Both the position numbers and the translations under genes were made by a program. From contig NZ_ATVN01000001.1 of assembly GCF_000420745.1 (NCBI RefSeq), positions 248,001 through 312,000 of the forward strand: a DNA stretch of 64,000 bases. The letters run 5' to 3'. The stretch's first letter is position 1. Every line of letters begins with the position of its first letter. Under the pieces are notes generated by a model. The model saw nothing but the letters and a program-made list of their open reading frames with translations. It made no database searches and was not told where the DNA came from. Source of the stretch: Pseudorhodobacter ferrugineus DSM 5888 (GTDB lineage Bacteria > Pseudomonadota > Alphaproteobacteria > Rhodobacterales > Rhodobacteraceae). This document shows positions 34,329-43,008 of this stretch, piece by piece.

Positions 34329-35138
34329 ATGGCCAGCAAGGCAAACCCCGAAGGCGGCATCGTCGAGACAATCAAGACCATCGTCTACGCGCTCCTGATC
34401 GCAGGCATTTTCCGCACTTTGTTCTTTCAACCCTTCTGGATCCCGTCAGGGTCGATGAAAGATACGCTGCTGATTGGCGACTTTGTTTTCGTGAACAAAA
34501 TGGCCTACGGCTATTCGCAATATTCCTGCCCCTTGGGTCTGTGCCCCTTTACCGGCCGTTTGCTGTTTTCCGAACCGGAACGCGGCGATGTGGCGGTTTT
34601 TCGCCACCCCGTTGCAGGCTCTGATTACATCAAGCGTCTGATCGGTTTGCCGGGCGATACGGTGCAACTGCGTGAAGGTCAGATCATCCTGAACGGCACC
34701 CCTGTGCCCCAACAGCCAGACGGTCAGTTTTCCGAGGTGAAGGATTATCAAGGCCCCGCTGGCAATCTGCCGCGCTGTGAAAACTCTTCGGGTGTTCTGG
34801 GCATCGGCAGCGAATGCCTGAAATCGCGCTATATCGAAACATTGCCCAGTGCCAGCTATCCAAACGGGCGCACGCATTCGATCCTGAACATTGATGTCAA
34901 CGGCGGTCTTGATAACACCGATGTCTTTACCGTGCCTGCCGGACATTATTTCTTTATGGGCGACAACCGTGACAACTCCCAAGATAGCCGCGTTGGGCGG
35001 GCCGTGGGCGGTGTCGGCTTTGTGCCGGCCGAGAACCTGATTGGCCGTGCGGACCGAGTGATGTTCTCGTCTGCGGGCAAGTCGTTGTTCTATGTCTGGA
35101 CATGGCGGTCGGACCGTTTCTTCAAAGCGGTGCAATGA
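34329..35138 (+). CDS. lepB: Signal peptidase I
   Basis: LepB removes Sec and Tat signal peptides on the periplasmic side. The 269-residue protein has one N-terminal membrane helix (IKTIVYALLIAGIFRTLFF), the catalytic Ser42 in FWIPSGSMKDTL, Lys102 in SDYIKRLIGLPGD, and the box E motif FMGDNRDNSQDSR. An insertion around residues 140-190 with two Cys (RCENSSG, ECLKSR) could carry a disulfide. It lies 107 bases after acpS, in the acpS-lepB-rnc-era run. Confidence 0.96.
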   Translation: MASKANPEGGIVETIKTIVYALLIAGIFRTLFFQPFWIPSGSMKDTLLIGDFVFVNKMAYGYSQYSCPLGLCPFTGRLLFSEPERGDVAVFRHPVAGSDYIKRLIGLPGDTVQLREGQIILNGTPVPQQPDGQFSEVKDYQGPAGNLPRCENSSGVLGIGSECLKSRYIETLPSASYPNGRTHSILNIDVNGGLDNTDVFTVPAGHYFFMGDNRDNSQDSRVGRAVGGVGFVPAENLIGRADRVMFSSAGKSLFYVWTWRSDRFFKAVQ

Positions 35139-35160
35139 TCCCGATGATGCTGGCCGCCGC

Positions 35161-35409
35161 ATGACGCAAACCCAAAGCCTTTTCAGATCGTTTTTTGATA
35201 TGAACGGCACAGCCTCGCGCAAGCGGGGCTGGTTGGTTTTTGGCATTTGCACTATGGCGACACTGGCACTCTTCGCGCGTGCTGTCAGCCGCCCCGACCT
35301 TGCGCGCTGGGCCTTTCCGTTGCTTGGCGTTCTGACCGCTGTCGCAGGCAAGTCGATGCTGGTTGTCACCACATGGCACGCTGGCCGCTATTGGGGGGCT
35401 GTGGAATGA
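35161..35409 (+). CDS. Small membrane protein between lepB and rnc
   Basis: An 82-residue protein with two hydrophobic stretches, [20 protein letters not shown] and [22 protein letters not shown], separated by a short charged link. I do not recognise the family. ATG 35161 was chosen because it lies after the lepB stop; a GTG- or ATG-initiated longer version would sit inside lepB. Its stop overlaps the rnc start (ATGA), which supports it being translated and coupled to rnc. Confidence 0.65.
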   Translation: MTQTQSLFRSFFDMNGTASRKRGWLVFGICTMATLALFARAVSRPDLARWAFPLLGVLTAVAGKSMLVVTTWHAGRYWGAVE

Positions 35410-36095
35410 AACTCGCCGCTGATCTGCGCGCCTTTGAATCCCGCTTGGGCCACAGCTTTAAATCCCCCGAGATTTTGGTTGAGGCCGTGACCCACGCCTC
35501 GCTGTCCTCGCCCACCCGCCCCGACAACCAGCGGCTGGAGTTTCTGGGCGACCGCGTGTTGGGCCTTGTCATGGCCGAGGCGCTGCTGACCGCCGACACA
35601 GGTGCCGCCGAAGGCCAGCTTGCGCCACGGTTCAACGCGATGGTGCGCAAGGAAACCTGCGCCGATGTCGCCCGCGAAATCGGCCTTGGCGATGTGCTGA
35701 AACTGGGCCGGTCGGAAATGATGTCAGGCGGGCGGCGCAAAGAGGCGCTGCTGGGCGACGCGCTTGAGGCGATCATCGCCGCCGTCTATGTCGACGCGGG
35801 TTTTGATGCCGCCCGCAGCCTGATAACGCGTTTGTGGGCGGACCGCATCGCCAGCGTCAAACAAGACGCCCGCGACCCCAAAACCGCGCTGCAAGAATGG
35901 GCGCAAGCCCGTGGCATGACCCCGCCGCGCTATACCGAACAAGCCCGCTCCGGCCCCGATCACCAACCCGTCTTTACGGTGATGGTGCAGCTGGACAATA
36001 CTGAATCCGAAACGGCATCCGCCGGAACGAAACGCGCCGCCGAACAGGCCGCAGCCCGCGCCCTTTTGGCCCGGATGGAGCAAACAAATGACTGA
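35406..36095 (+). CDS. rnc: Ribonuclease III
   Basis: RNase III cuts double-stranded RNA, including rRNA precursors. The 229 residues start [19 protein letters not shown]; the nuclease signature [18 protein letters not shown] and the distal [16 protein letters not shown] supply the acidic metal ligands. A C-terminal double-stranded RNA-binding domain follows ([13 protein letters not shown] ... [15 protein letters not shown]). Translation probably starts at ATG 35406, coupled to the small membrane protein gene, and the 3' end overlaps era by 8 bases. Confidence 0.96.
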   Translation: MKLAADLRAFESRLGHSFKSPEILVEAVTHASLSSPTRPDNQRLEFLGDRVLGLVMAEALLTADTGAAEGQLAPRFNAMVRKETCADVAREIGLGDVLKLGRSEMMSGGRRKEALLGDALEAIIAAVYVDAGFDAARSLITRLWADRIASVKQDARDPKTALQEWAQARGMTPPRYTEQARSGPDHQPVFTVMVQLDNTESETASAGTKRAAEQAAARALLARMEQTND

Positions 36096-37062
36096 CGACA
36101 CCAAACCAATCGGCCCCGGAACCAGCGCAGAAACCGGCCCCGTCGGCGGCGATGGCAACACCCGTGCGGGCTTTGTTGCCCTGATCGGCGAACCCAACGC
36201 TGGCAAATCGACGCTGCTGAACCGCATGGTCGGGTCCAAAGTGTCTATCGTGACGCATAAGGTGCAAACCACCCGCGCCCGTATTCGCGGCATCGCCATG
36301 CAAGGATCGGCGCAGATCGTGTTTGTCGATACCCCCGGCCTGTTCCGCCCTCGCCGCCGGCTTGACCGCGCGATGATCGCCGCTGCGTGGGGCGGGGCCG
36401 CCGACGCCGATCTGATCGTCCTGCTGATCGAGGCGCATCGCGGGTTGACCGAAGGCACCGCCGCCATCATCGACACCATGCGCGACCGCATCCCGCAGGG
36501 CCAAAAGGTGGCGCTGGCCATTAACAAAATCGACCGCGTCAAGGCCGAGGTGCTGTTGGCCCTTGCCCAAAAGATGAACGACGCTTTCCCCTTTGCCGAA
36601 ACCTTTATGATCTCGGCCGAAAAGGGATACGGCGTTGATAAACTGCGCGAATGGCTGGCGGGTGAATTGCCAACCGGCCCGTGGTTCTATCCCGAAGACC
36701 AGATCGCCGATCTGCCCATGCGCATGATCGCGGCCGAGATTACCCGCGAAAAGCTGACCCTGCGCTTGCACGAAGAACTGCCCTATCAGCTGACCGTGGA
36801 AACCGAGAAATGGGAAGACCGCAAAGACGGCTCTACCCGCATCGACCAAATCATCTATGTCGCCCGTGATGGCCACAAAGGCATCGTTTTGGGCAACAAG
36901 GGCGAAACGGTCAAATCCGTGGGCCAAGCCGCGCGTGTGGATATGATGGAATTTCTGGGCCGCCCCGTGCATCTGTTCCTTCAGGTCAAGGTGCGGCCAA
37001 ACTGGTTGGAAGAACCCGAACGCTATTCCGAAATGGGCCTTGAATTCAAAGACGGGAACTGA
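36088..37062 (+). CDS. era: GTPase Era
   Basis: Era binds 16S rRNA and guides 30S subunit maturation. The 324-residue protein has G1 GEPNAGKS (residues 34-41), G3 DTPG, G4 NKID, and a C-terminal KH domain with [19 protein letters not shown]. The N-terminal 25 residues before the G domain are longer than in E. coli and low in complexity. It overlaps rnc by 8 bases. Confidence 0.96.
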   Translation: MTDDTKPIGPGTSAETGPVGGDGNTRAGFVALIGEPNAGKSTLLNRMVGSKVSIVTHKVQTTRARIRGIAMQGSAQIVFVDTPGLFRPRRRLDRAMIAAAWGGAADADLIVLLIEAHRGLTEGTAAIIDTMRDRIPQGQKVALAINKIDRVKAEVLLALAQKMNDAFPFAETFMISAEKGYGVDKLREWLAGELPTGPWFYPEDQIADLPMRMIAAEITREKLTLRLHEELPYQLTVETEKWEDRKDGSTRIDQIIYVARDGHKGIVLGNKGETVKSVGQAARVDMMEFLGRPVHLFLQVKVRPNWLEEPERYSEMGLEFKDGN

Positions 37063-37133
37063 CGCTTTGCCACCTGCAGCCCGTGTTTGCGGCGCCGGTT
37101 GATGGATATTTGTGAACAGAAAAAGGGCAAGGC

Positions 37134-37469
37134 ATGGCCACGCGTCTGACAGCGGATTTTTGGGTAAGGGCCTATTTGAAGCGGTTGGAACTGGCGGGCA
37201 TTCCGGCCTTTATCACGGCACATGGCGATGCAACGGCGGGGGCGGTTTTGGTAAAACAAGCGCCCCTTGATGGCACCGCCCGCGCCTTTCAGCGCAGTTT
37301 TGACCTGATGTCGGGCAACCGCGCTTGGGTTGTTTTGATCGCGGGGGCCGAGGCGGATGTGGATGCCGCCATCGCCCGCCAGCGCCAGTTTGACAGTGAT
37401 CTTTGGGTGGTAGAGGTTGAAGACCGCGCGGGGCGCCATTTGCTCGAGGAAGAGGGGCTGGCAGACTAG
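37134..37469 (+). CDS. DUF1491 family protein
   Basis: A 111-residue protein that follows the DUF1491 pattern: RLTADFWVRAYLKRLELAGIPAFITAHGDATAGAVLVK at the start, the central RAWVVLIAGAEADVDAAIARQRQFDSDLWVVEVEDRAGRHLLEEEGL. The family is small, alphaproteobacterial and of unknown function. It lies 71 bases after era and before recO, as in other Rhodobacteraceae. Confidence 0.85.
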   Translation: MATRLTADFWVRAYLKRLELAGIPAFITAHGDATAGAVLVKQAPLDGTARAFQRSFDLMSGNRAWVVLIAGAEADVDAAIARQRQFDSDLWVVEVEDRAGRHLLEEEGLAD

Positions 37470-37543
37470 GCTTGCGCTGCGCCAACACTGCATCCAAACA
37501 TGGACATGCAAGCGTTGCCGCACCAAGAATTGGACAGGCTTTG

Positions 37544-38266
37544 ATGGATTGGCAAGATGAAGGGGTGCTGATTGCCATGCGCGCGCACGGCGAATCTTCG
37601 GCCATCATAGAGGTGTTTACCGCCACCCATGGCCGCCATGCAGGGGTTGTGCGGGGTGGCGCGTCACGCAAACAGGCCGCGACCATGCAGCCTGGGACCC
37701 AGCTTGCGGTGGCGTGGCGCGCTCGGTTAGAGGACCAGCTTGGCAACTATACCGTGGAACCCTTGCAAAGCCGCGCGGGCCTTATGGGCGACCGTTTGGC
37801 GCTGGCGGGGTTGACGGCGATTTGCGCCATGCTGCGCGCAGCCTTGCCCGAGCGTGAGGCGCATCCAACCCTGTGGCGCGCCACCATGCACTTGCTGGCC
37901 GCATTGGAACATGACCCCGACTGGCCCGCGCTGTATCTGCGCTGGGAGTTGACGTTGCTGGAGGAATTGGGCTTTGGCCTTGACCTCACCCGCTGTGCCG
38001 CCACGGGCAGCCGCGACGATCTGGCCTTTGTCAGCCCCAAAACCGGCCGCGCTGTCAGCCGCAAGGGCGCAGGCGATTGGGCCGACCGTTTGTTTCCTTT
38101 GCCGCAATGCCTGATGGGGCAGGGGCCTGCAAGTGCTTTGGAAATCACCCAAGGTCTTGCGATCACGGGCCATTTTCTGGCGCGCGAATTGACCGAAGGG
38201 TTGATGGGTCGCCCCTTGCCCGAGGCCAGAACACGTTTGATCACCCTGTTAGGGAAAGCAAAATGA
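37544..38266 (+). CDS. recO: DNA repair protein RecO
   Basis: RecO works with RecR to load RecA on gapped DNA. The 240 residues begin WQDEGVLIAMRAHGESSAIIEVFTATHGRHAGVVRGG, the OB-fold start shared by RecO proteins, followed by the helical C-terminal part with LYLRWELTLLEELGFGLDLTRCA. The usual four-cysteine zinc site is reduced here: I see only the single Cys in TRCAATG and no second cluster. The start is ATG 37544. The stop overlaps the next gene by 4 bases. Confidence 0.92.
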   Translation: MDWQDEGVLIAMRAHGESSAIIEVFTATHGRHAGVVRGGASRKQAATMQPGTQLAVAWRARLEDQLGNYTVEPLQSRAGLMGDRLALAGLTAICAMLRAALPEREAHPTLWRATMHLLAALEHDPDWPALYLRWELTLLEELGFGLDLTRCAATGSRDDLAFVSPKTGRAVSRKGAGDWADRLFPLPQCLMGQGPASALEITQGLAITGHFLARELTEGLMGRPLPEARTRLITLLGKAK

Positions 38267-38859
38267 AAGCGCTTGTTGTCATCGGCCACCCCGCGCCGAA
38301 CAGTTTTAACCATGCACTTGCCGCACGGATTGTCACGGCTTGGGAACAGCTTGGCGCGAAGGTCGTGGTGCGGGATCTGGCTGTTGAAACTTTCGACCCG
38401 CGCCTGACCCCCGAGGAGGCGCGGGGCGCGCCGACCACAGACCCGCTGGTGCGCCGCCACATCGCCGATCTGGCATCCGCCGATCTGTTGGCCGTGGTGC
38501 ATCCTGTCATGTGGGGCATGCCGCCTGCCATTTTGAAAGGCTGGATCGACCGTGTGTTCGCGCTGAACGTGGCTTACGGGTTCCCACAAGGCACTGCGGA
38601 AGGGACCGACCCGATTGGCCTGTTGCCCCTGCGCGCGGCCTTGATTTTGAACACGTCAAACACATCGCCGGAAACCGAGGCGGCGCGGTTTGGCGACCCG
38701 CTGGACCGCATCTGGCGTGATTGCATTTTGGGCTATTGCAGCACAGCCCAAGTCACCCGCCGCACCTTTGCCCCTTTGGTTCCCAGCACGGACGCGGCCC
38801 GCGCGGCTTGGCTTGATCAGGCGGCGATTTTGGCGCAGGCCACGATTTCCAAAGCCTAA
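38263..38859 (+). CDS. NAD(P)H dehydrogenase (quinone) family flavoprotein
   Basis: A 198-residue flavodoxin-2-fold protein resembling MdaB, KefF and NQO-type reductases. KALVVIGHPAPNSFNHALAARI (FMN/FAD phosphate loop), VHPVMWGMPPAILKGWIDRVF (the isoalloxazine-facing W-G-x-P segment) and the NTSNTSPE region are visible. It probably carries out two-electron reduction of quinones. The 4-base overlap with recO suggests co-translation, without a shared pathway being evident. Confidence 0.87.
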   Translation: MKALVVIGHPAPNSFNHALAARIVTAWEQLGAKVVVRDLAVETFDPRLTPEEARGAPTTDPLVRRHIADLASADLLAVVHPVMWGMPPAILKGWIDRVFALNVAYGFPQGTAEGTDPIGLLPLRAALILNTSNTSPETEAARFGDPLDRIWRDCILGYCSTAQVTRRTFAPLVPSTDAARAAWLDQAAILAQATISKA

Positions 38860-38967
38860 CCATTCACGCCAAGCGATGTCGTATTTTGCCGCCCGTGTCG
38901 CACAGCGTCGCGACACCGCGCTTTGATCAGGCGCAAAAAGGGGGAAAGGCGAAGGAAAGCGCGGCCT

Positions 38968-40197
38968 ATGGCGAACAAATATGTTCCGGTTTTGCTGCGG
39001 CACAGCCCTGTTCCCAAAGTCCGCGATTTCGCCTTGCTGGCGGGGCTTGACGCCTGTGTGCGGGGCATGTTGATTTCGGTAATGCCGCTGACCGTGTATG
39101 ATGCGCTGGGCAATGCCGAAACGGTCAGCGAGGTGTATTTCATCGCGGGGCTTGCCTCTTTGTGTTTGGGGCTGATGGTGCCTTGGGCCACCCGCTATAT
39201 TCCGCGCCGCTGGATGTATACGATTGGCGCGTTGATGTATGTGCTGGGGGCGGCGCTGGCGATGTATGGAACGGCTGTAACGGTTCCACTGGCGCTGATG
39301 GTCAACGCAGGCGCCACGGCCACCACATTCGTCTGCTTTAACGCCTATGTGCTGGATTATATCGACCGCTCCAACCTTGGCAAAGCCCAGTCGATGAACA
39401 TGGTCTTTGCTGCAGCCCCTTGGGCGATTGGCCCGCTGCTGGGCGTGTGGCTGCGCGAGGTTTGGGCGCCGCTGCCATTTCTGTTGGCGGGTGTGTTGGG
39501 CCTGCTTTTGCTGAGCACTTTTTGGATATTGCGTCTTGGCAATGGCAAACAGATAAGCCGCGCGCGCCGCCCTGCCGCCAACCCCTTGGCCTTTTTGGGC
39601 CGGTTTTTCAAACAACCAAGGCTTATTGCCGGCTGGCTTTTCGCGGTGATCCGGTCTTGTGGCTGGTGGGTCTATGTCGTTTATTTGCCCATCTTTTGTA
39701 TTGAAAACGGCTTGGGTGACAAGGTGGGCGGAGTGGCGCTGTCGCTATCGAACGCTTTACTGTTTCTTACGCCCTTGATGCTGCGCATCGCCACGCGGCT
39801 GACGGTAAGGCGCGCGGTCCGGGGGGCGTTCGCCCTGTGCGCACTGGCCTTCATCGCCTCGGCTTTCGTCTCACCACTGCCGTGGGCGGCAGTCGGGTTT
39901 ATGATGGCGGGCGCTGTCATGCTGGTCGTGCTGGATGTGGTCGGCGGCCTGCCATTTCTCATGGCCGTCAAACCCTCGGAACGGACCGAGATGGCGGCCA
40001 TATACTCCAGCTTTCGAGATGTGTCGGGCATATTGACACCTGGCACAGCATGGCTTGTGCTGCTGGTGGCCCCGCTTCCAGCCGTCTTTGCTGTGGCGGG
40101 CGCCGCCATGGTCGGCTGCATGGCCGTCGCGGGCAAACTCCACCCCCGCCTCGGCAGCCCGCGCCCGTCGCATGGGCGCTGGCTTCCGGGCGAATGA
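38968..40197 (+). CDS. MFS transporter
   Basis: A 409-residue membrane protein with about twelve hydrophobic helices and the MFS-type short loop between helices 2 and 3 (MVPWATRYIPRRWMY), a large central cytoplasmic loop around residues 195-215 (NGKQISRARRPAANP), and a second six-helix half. The substrate cannot be told from sequence. ATG 38968 with AAGGAAA upstream was chosen over a start 15 codons earlier whose extra residues are strongly basic and not typical. The gene is convergent with mcd, only 4 bases away. Confidence 0.87.
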   Translation: MANKYVPVLLRHSPVPKVRDFALLAGLDACVRGMLISVMPLTVYDALGNAETVSEVYFIAGLASLCLGLMVPWATRYIPRRWMYTIGALMYVLGAALAMYGTAVTVPLALMVNAGATATTFVCFNAYVLDYIDRSNLGKAQSMNMVFAAAPWAIGPLLGVWLREVWAPLPFLLAGVLGLLLLSTFWILRLGNGKQISRARRPAANPLAFLGRFFKQPRLIAGWLFAVIRSCGWWVYVVYLPIFCIENGLGDKVGGVALSLSNALLFLTPLMLRIATRLTVRRAVRGAFALCALAFIASAFVSPLPWAAVGFMMAGAVMLVVLDVVGGLPFLMAVKPSERTEMAAIYSSFRDVSGILTPGTAWLVLLVAPLPAVFAVAGAAMVGCMAVAGKLHPRLGSPRPSHGRWLPGE

Positions 40198-40201
40198 CCC
40201 T

Positions 40202-41872
40202 TTAATCCAGCAGCCGCCGCGCAATCACCTGCGCCTGAATTTCGGCCGCCCCTTCAAAGATGTTCAAAATCCGCGCATCGCACAGAATGCGGGAAATCTG
40301 ATACTCCAGCGCAAACCCGTTGCCGCCATGGATCTGCAACGCATTATCCGCCGCAGCCCAAGCCACCCGCGCGCCCAGCAGTTTCGCCATCCCCGCCTCA
40401 AGGTCGCAACGCTTGTCATGATCCTTTTGCCATGCGGAAAAATACGTCAACTGCCGCGCGATCATCACCTCAACCGCCATTATCGCCAACTTGCCGGAAA
40501 CCCGTGGAAACGCGATCAGCGCCTTGCCAAACTGCTTGCGGTCAATGGCGTATTGCATCCCGACCTCAAGCGCGTTCTGCGCCACACCAATAGCCCGCGC
40601 CGCCGTCTGGATGCGTGCACTCTCAAACGTCTGCATCAACTGCTTGAACCCTTGGCCCGGCACGCCTCCCAAAAGGTTCTCACCCTTCACCGCAAACCCG
40701 TCAAACGCCAGCTCGTATTCCTTCATCCCGCGGTAGCCCAAAACCTCAATCTCGCCCCCCGTCATCCCCGGCGTGGGGAACGGCTCGGCATCGGTGCCGG
40801 GCAATTTCTCGGCCAAAAACATCGACAACCCGCGATAATCGGTCGTGTCAGGGTCGGTCCGCGCCAACAAGGTCATCACTTGGGTCCGCGCGGCGTGGGT
40901 GATCCAAGTCTTGTTCCCCGTCACCACCCAATCGTCGCCATCCTTCACCGCCCGCGTGCGCAACGCGCCCAAATCCGACCCCGTATTCGGCTCGGTAAAC
41001 ACCGCAGTCGGCAAAATCTCACCGCTTGCCAATTTGGGCAACCACTGCGATTTCTGCTCATCCGTGCCACCGCACAAAATCAACTCGGCCGCAATTTCCG
41101 TGCGCGTGGCCAGCGACCCCACACCAATATACCCGCGTGACAGCTCCTCAGACACCACCACCATCGACGCCTTGGACAACCCAAACCCGCCCAAGTTTTC
41201 GGGGATCGTCAGGCCAAAGACACCCATTTCCGCCAGCTTGTCGATAATCTCCATCGGGATCAGCTCGTCGCGCAAATGCCAGCCATGCGCGTGCGGCGTC
41301 ACCTCTTCATCGGCAAAGCGGCGGAACTGGTCACGGATCATCTCCAGCTCTTCGTCCAATCCGCTGGCGCCAAAGGTCGCGCGCCCATGGTTGTCCTGCA
41401 TCAAATCCACCAGCGCCGTGCGCGCCGCTTGCGAATTGCCAAACGCAATCAATTGCGCTGCGGCCGCACTCGGCACCCAAGCCAATCCCAAATCCGAAAT
41501 CCGCGCAATTTCGCCCTGCGACATCGGAATCCCACCCGAAATCTGCGCCAAATATTCGCCAAACCCGATTTGCAGCAGCAACCGTTCCATGTCGCCAAAG
41601 GCGCCAACCTCGGCCAGCCGCCCAGCCCAGGCCCGCATCTGCACAAGGCTTTCGGTATAGGTCGCAAGCCAGCTGAGCGTATGCGCAGCCACCTGATTGG
41701 CCTCCAGCGCGGCAGATGACACCCTGCCACCCACCGTCACCATGCCCCGCAACGCCTCGCGCCCGTCTTCAAAAAGCGCAGTCACTTCTGGTAGCGCGGC
41801 TTCGGTCAGCCCCAACAAATCAGTTAAAATTGGGCTACCTGTGTCGGCTACGGGGTTTCCATCATGGGCCAT
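40202..41872 (-). CDS. mcd: (2S)-Methylsuccinyl-CoA dehydrogenase (acyl-CoA dehydrogenase family)
   Basis: A 556-residue acyl-CoA dehydrogenase with an N-terminal extension of about 160 residues before the usual start. Ordinary family members have about 380 residues. That length and the extension are features of Mcd of the ethylmalonyl-CoA pathway, which oxidises methylsuccinyl-CoA to mesaconyl-CoA. The FAD core is clear: FTEPNTGSDLGALRTRA, TGNKTWITHA, the C-terminal FGKALIAFPRVSGKLA and QIHGGNGFALEY. Electrons would go to the ETF encoded at 51-53 kb. The start is one of two adjacent ATGs, 41875 or 41872; the second has the better distance from GGAG. Other long acyl-CoA dehydrogenases are possible. 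Confidence 0.8.
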   Translation of the reverse strand: MAHDGNPVADTGSPILTDLLGLTEAALPEVTALFEDGREALRGMVTVGGRVSSAALEANQVAAHTLSWLATYTESLVQMRAWAGRLAEVGAFGDMERLLLQIGFGEYLAQISGGIPMSQGEIARISDLGLAWVPSAAAAQLIAFGNSQAARTALVDLMQDNHGRATFGASGLDEELEMIRDQFRRFADEEVTPHAHGWHLRDELIPMEIIDKLAEMGVFGLTIPENLGGFGLSKASMVVVSEELSRGYIGVGSLATRTEIAAELILCGGTDEQKSQWLPKLASGEILPTAVFTEPNTGSDLGALRTRAVKDGDDWVVTGNKTWITHAARTQVMTLLARTDPDTTDYRGLSMFLAEKLPGTDAEPFPTPGMTGGEIEVLGYRGMKEYELAFDGFAVKGENLLGGVPGQGFKQLMQTFESARIQTAARAIGVAQNALEVGMQYAIDRKQFGKALIAFPRVSGKLAIMAVEVMIARQLTYFSAWQKDHDKRCDLEAGMAKLLGARVAWAAADNALQIHGGNGFALEYQISRILCDARILNIFEGAAEIQAQVIARRLLD

Positions 41873-42062
41873 CATCTGCTCCGTCTCTCAGGGAATGCTG
41901 CAACTGCGAAAGGTCTAATCCCTTTGCATTCGTAGCGCAACAAGATTTCAATCTACACGGTCAAAGCGACCGATTGTGTCGCGGTCATTTACCTGCTGCA
42001 CATCTCTCTCTGCCACGATATAGGTCGCCCAAATCAAAGACAAAGCCGAAAAAGGAGCCGGA

Positions 42063-42833
42063 ATGGAACAGGTCGTCGCAGGTCTTGCCTTGCCCATGTT
42101 TTTGCTTGCCGTAGCGATCACCTTGTTTGCGGGATTTGTCAAAGGGGCCGTCGGTTTTGCCATGCCGATGATCATGATCTCGGCCTTTTCGTCTTTCTTG
42201 CCACCCGAGGTGGCGCTCTCGGGCCTGATCCTGCCCACACTTGTCACCAACCTAGGCCAAGCGTTCCGTGATGGTGTCGCGGCCTTCGTTGGCTCTTTGC
42301 GCAAATACTGGCGGTTTTTGCTGGCAACCTTGGTCTTTATTACCGTGGCGGCGCAATTTGTTCGCGATATTCCACAGCCCCTGTTTCTGGCGCTGCTGGG
42401 CCTTCCCATAACCGTTTACGCAGTGTTGCAACTGCTGGGCCGCAGCATGGCGATCAAACTGGAACACCAAAGCCGCGCCGAATGGGGGCTTGGCGTTGTC
42501 GCGGGCCTTTATGGCGGCGTATCGGGCGTTTGGGGGCCGCCGCTGATCGTCTATCTGATGTCGATTGGCGTCGATAAGCGCGAAATGCTGCGCGTCCAAG
42601 GTGTCATCTTCCTGCTCGGCTCGGTGATCTTGCTCTCCGCCCATATCAATTCGGGCGTGATGACTGGCCCAAATGCGGCCTTTTCCGCCGCCCTTGTGGT
42701 GCCCGCCGTCATTGGTATGCTGCTGGGTCTGCGCGCAGGAAGCCACCTCAATCAGGCCCGCTTTCGCTGGTGGACCCAACTGCTCTTGGTGCTGACAGGT
42801 CTAAACCTGCTCCGCCGCGCAATGGGCCTGTGA
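42063..42833 (+). CDS. TauE/SafE family transporter
   Basis: A 256-residue membrane protein with about eight hydrophobic helices. The paired motifs FAGFVKGAVGFAMPMIMISAF and GVVAGLYGGVSGVWGPPLIVYLM (residues about 22-42 and 144-166) are the two repeats of TauE/SafE sulfite or organosulfonate exporters. The substrate is not determined by sequence. AAGGAG precedes ATG 42063. It is divergent from mcd and convergent with pckA. Confidence 0.92.
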   Translation: MEQVVAGLALPMFLLAVAITLFAGFVKGAVGFAMPMIMISAFSSFLPPEVALSGLILPTLVTNLGQAFRDGVAAFVGSLRKYWRFLLATLVFITVAAQFVRDIPQPLFLALLGLPITVYAVLQLLGRSMAIKLEHQSRAEWGLGVVAGLYGGVSGVWGPPLIVYLMSIGVDKREMLRVQGVIFLLGSVILLSAHINSGVMTGPNAAFSAALVVPAVIGMLLGLRAGSHLNQARFRWWTQLLLVLTGLNLLRRAMGL

Positions 42834-42955
42834 CCGCGTTAAAATTCGGTTAACAAAAATCAAGATAAATTTCAAAATCAATGACTTATAAAAATGTCCG
42901 CGCGCGGTCAAAGCGCCTGTCCGCGCGGTTTCATCTTTGCAAAAATACTCAAATC

Positions 42956-43003
42956 CCGTTCTCAGATACGGGCAGGCCGGAAGAAAACCAATCCCTCCGG
43001 CCT
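42956..43003. terminator. Two stem-loops between TauE/SafE and pckA
   Basis: CCCGT...ACGGG (42956-42973) and AGGCCGGA (42974-42981) paired with TCCGGCCT (42996-43003) lie just past the convergent pckA stop. On the minus strand the first stem is followed by a T-rich run, so it may end pckA transcripts. Confidence 0.35.
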
Positions 43004-43008
43004 CAATC

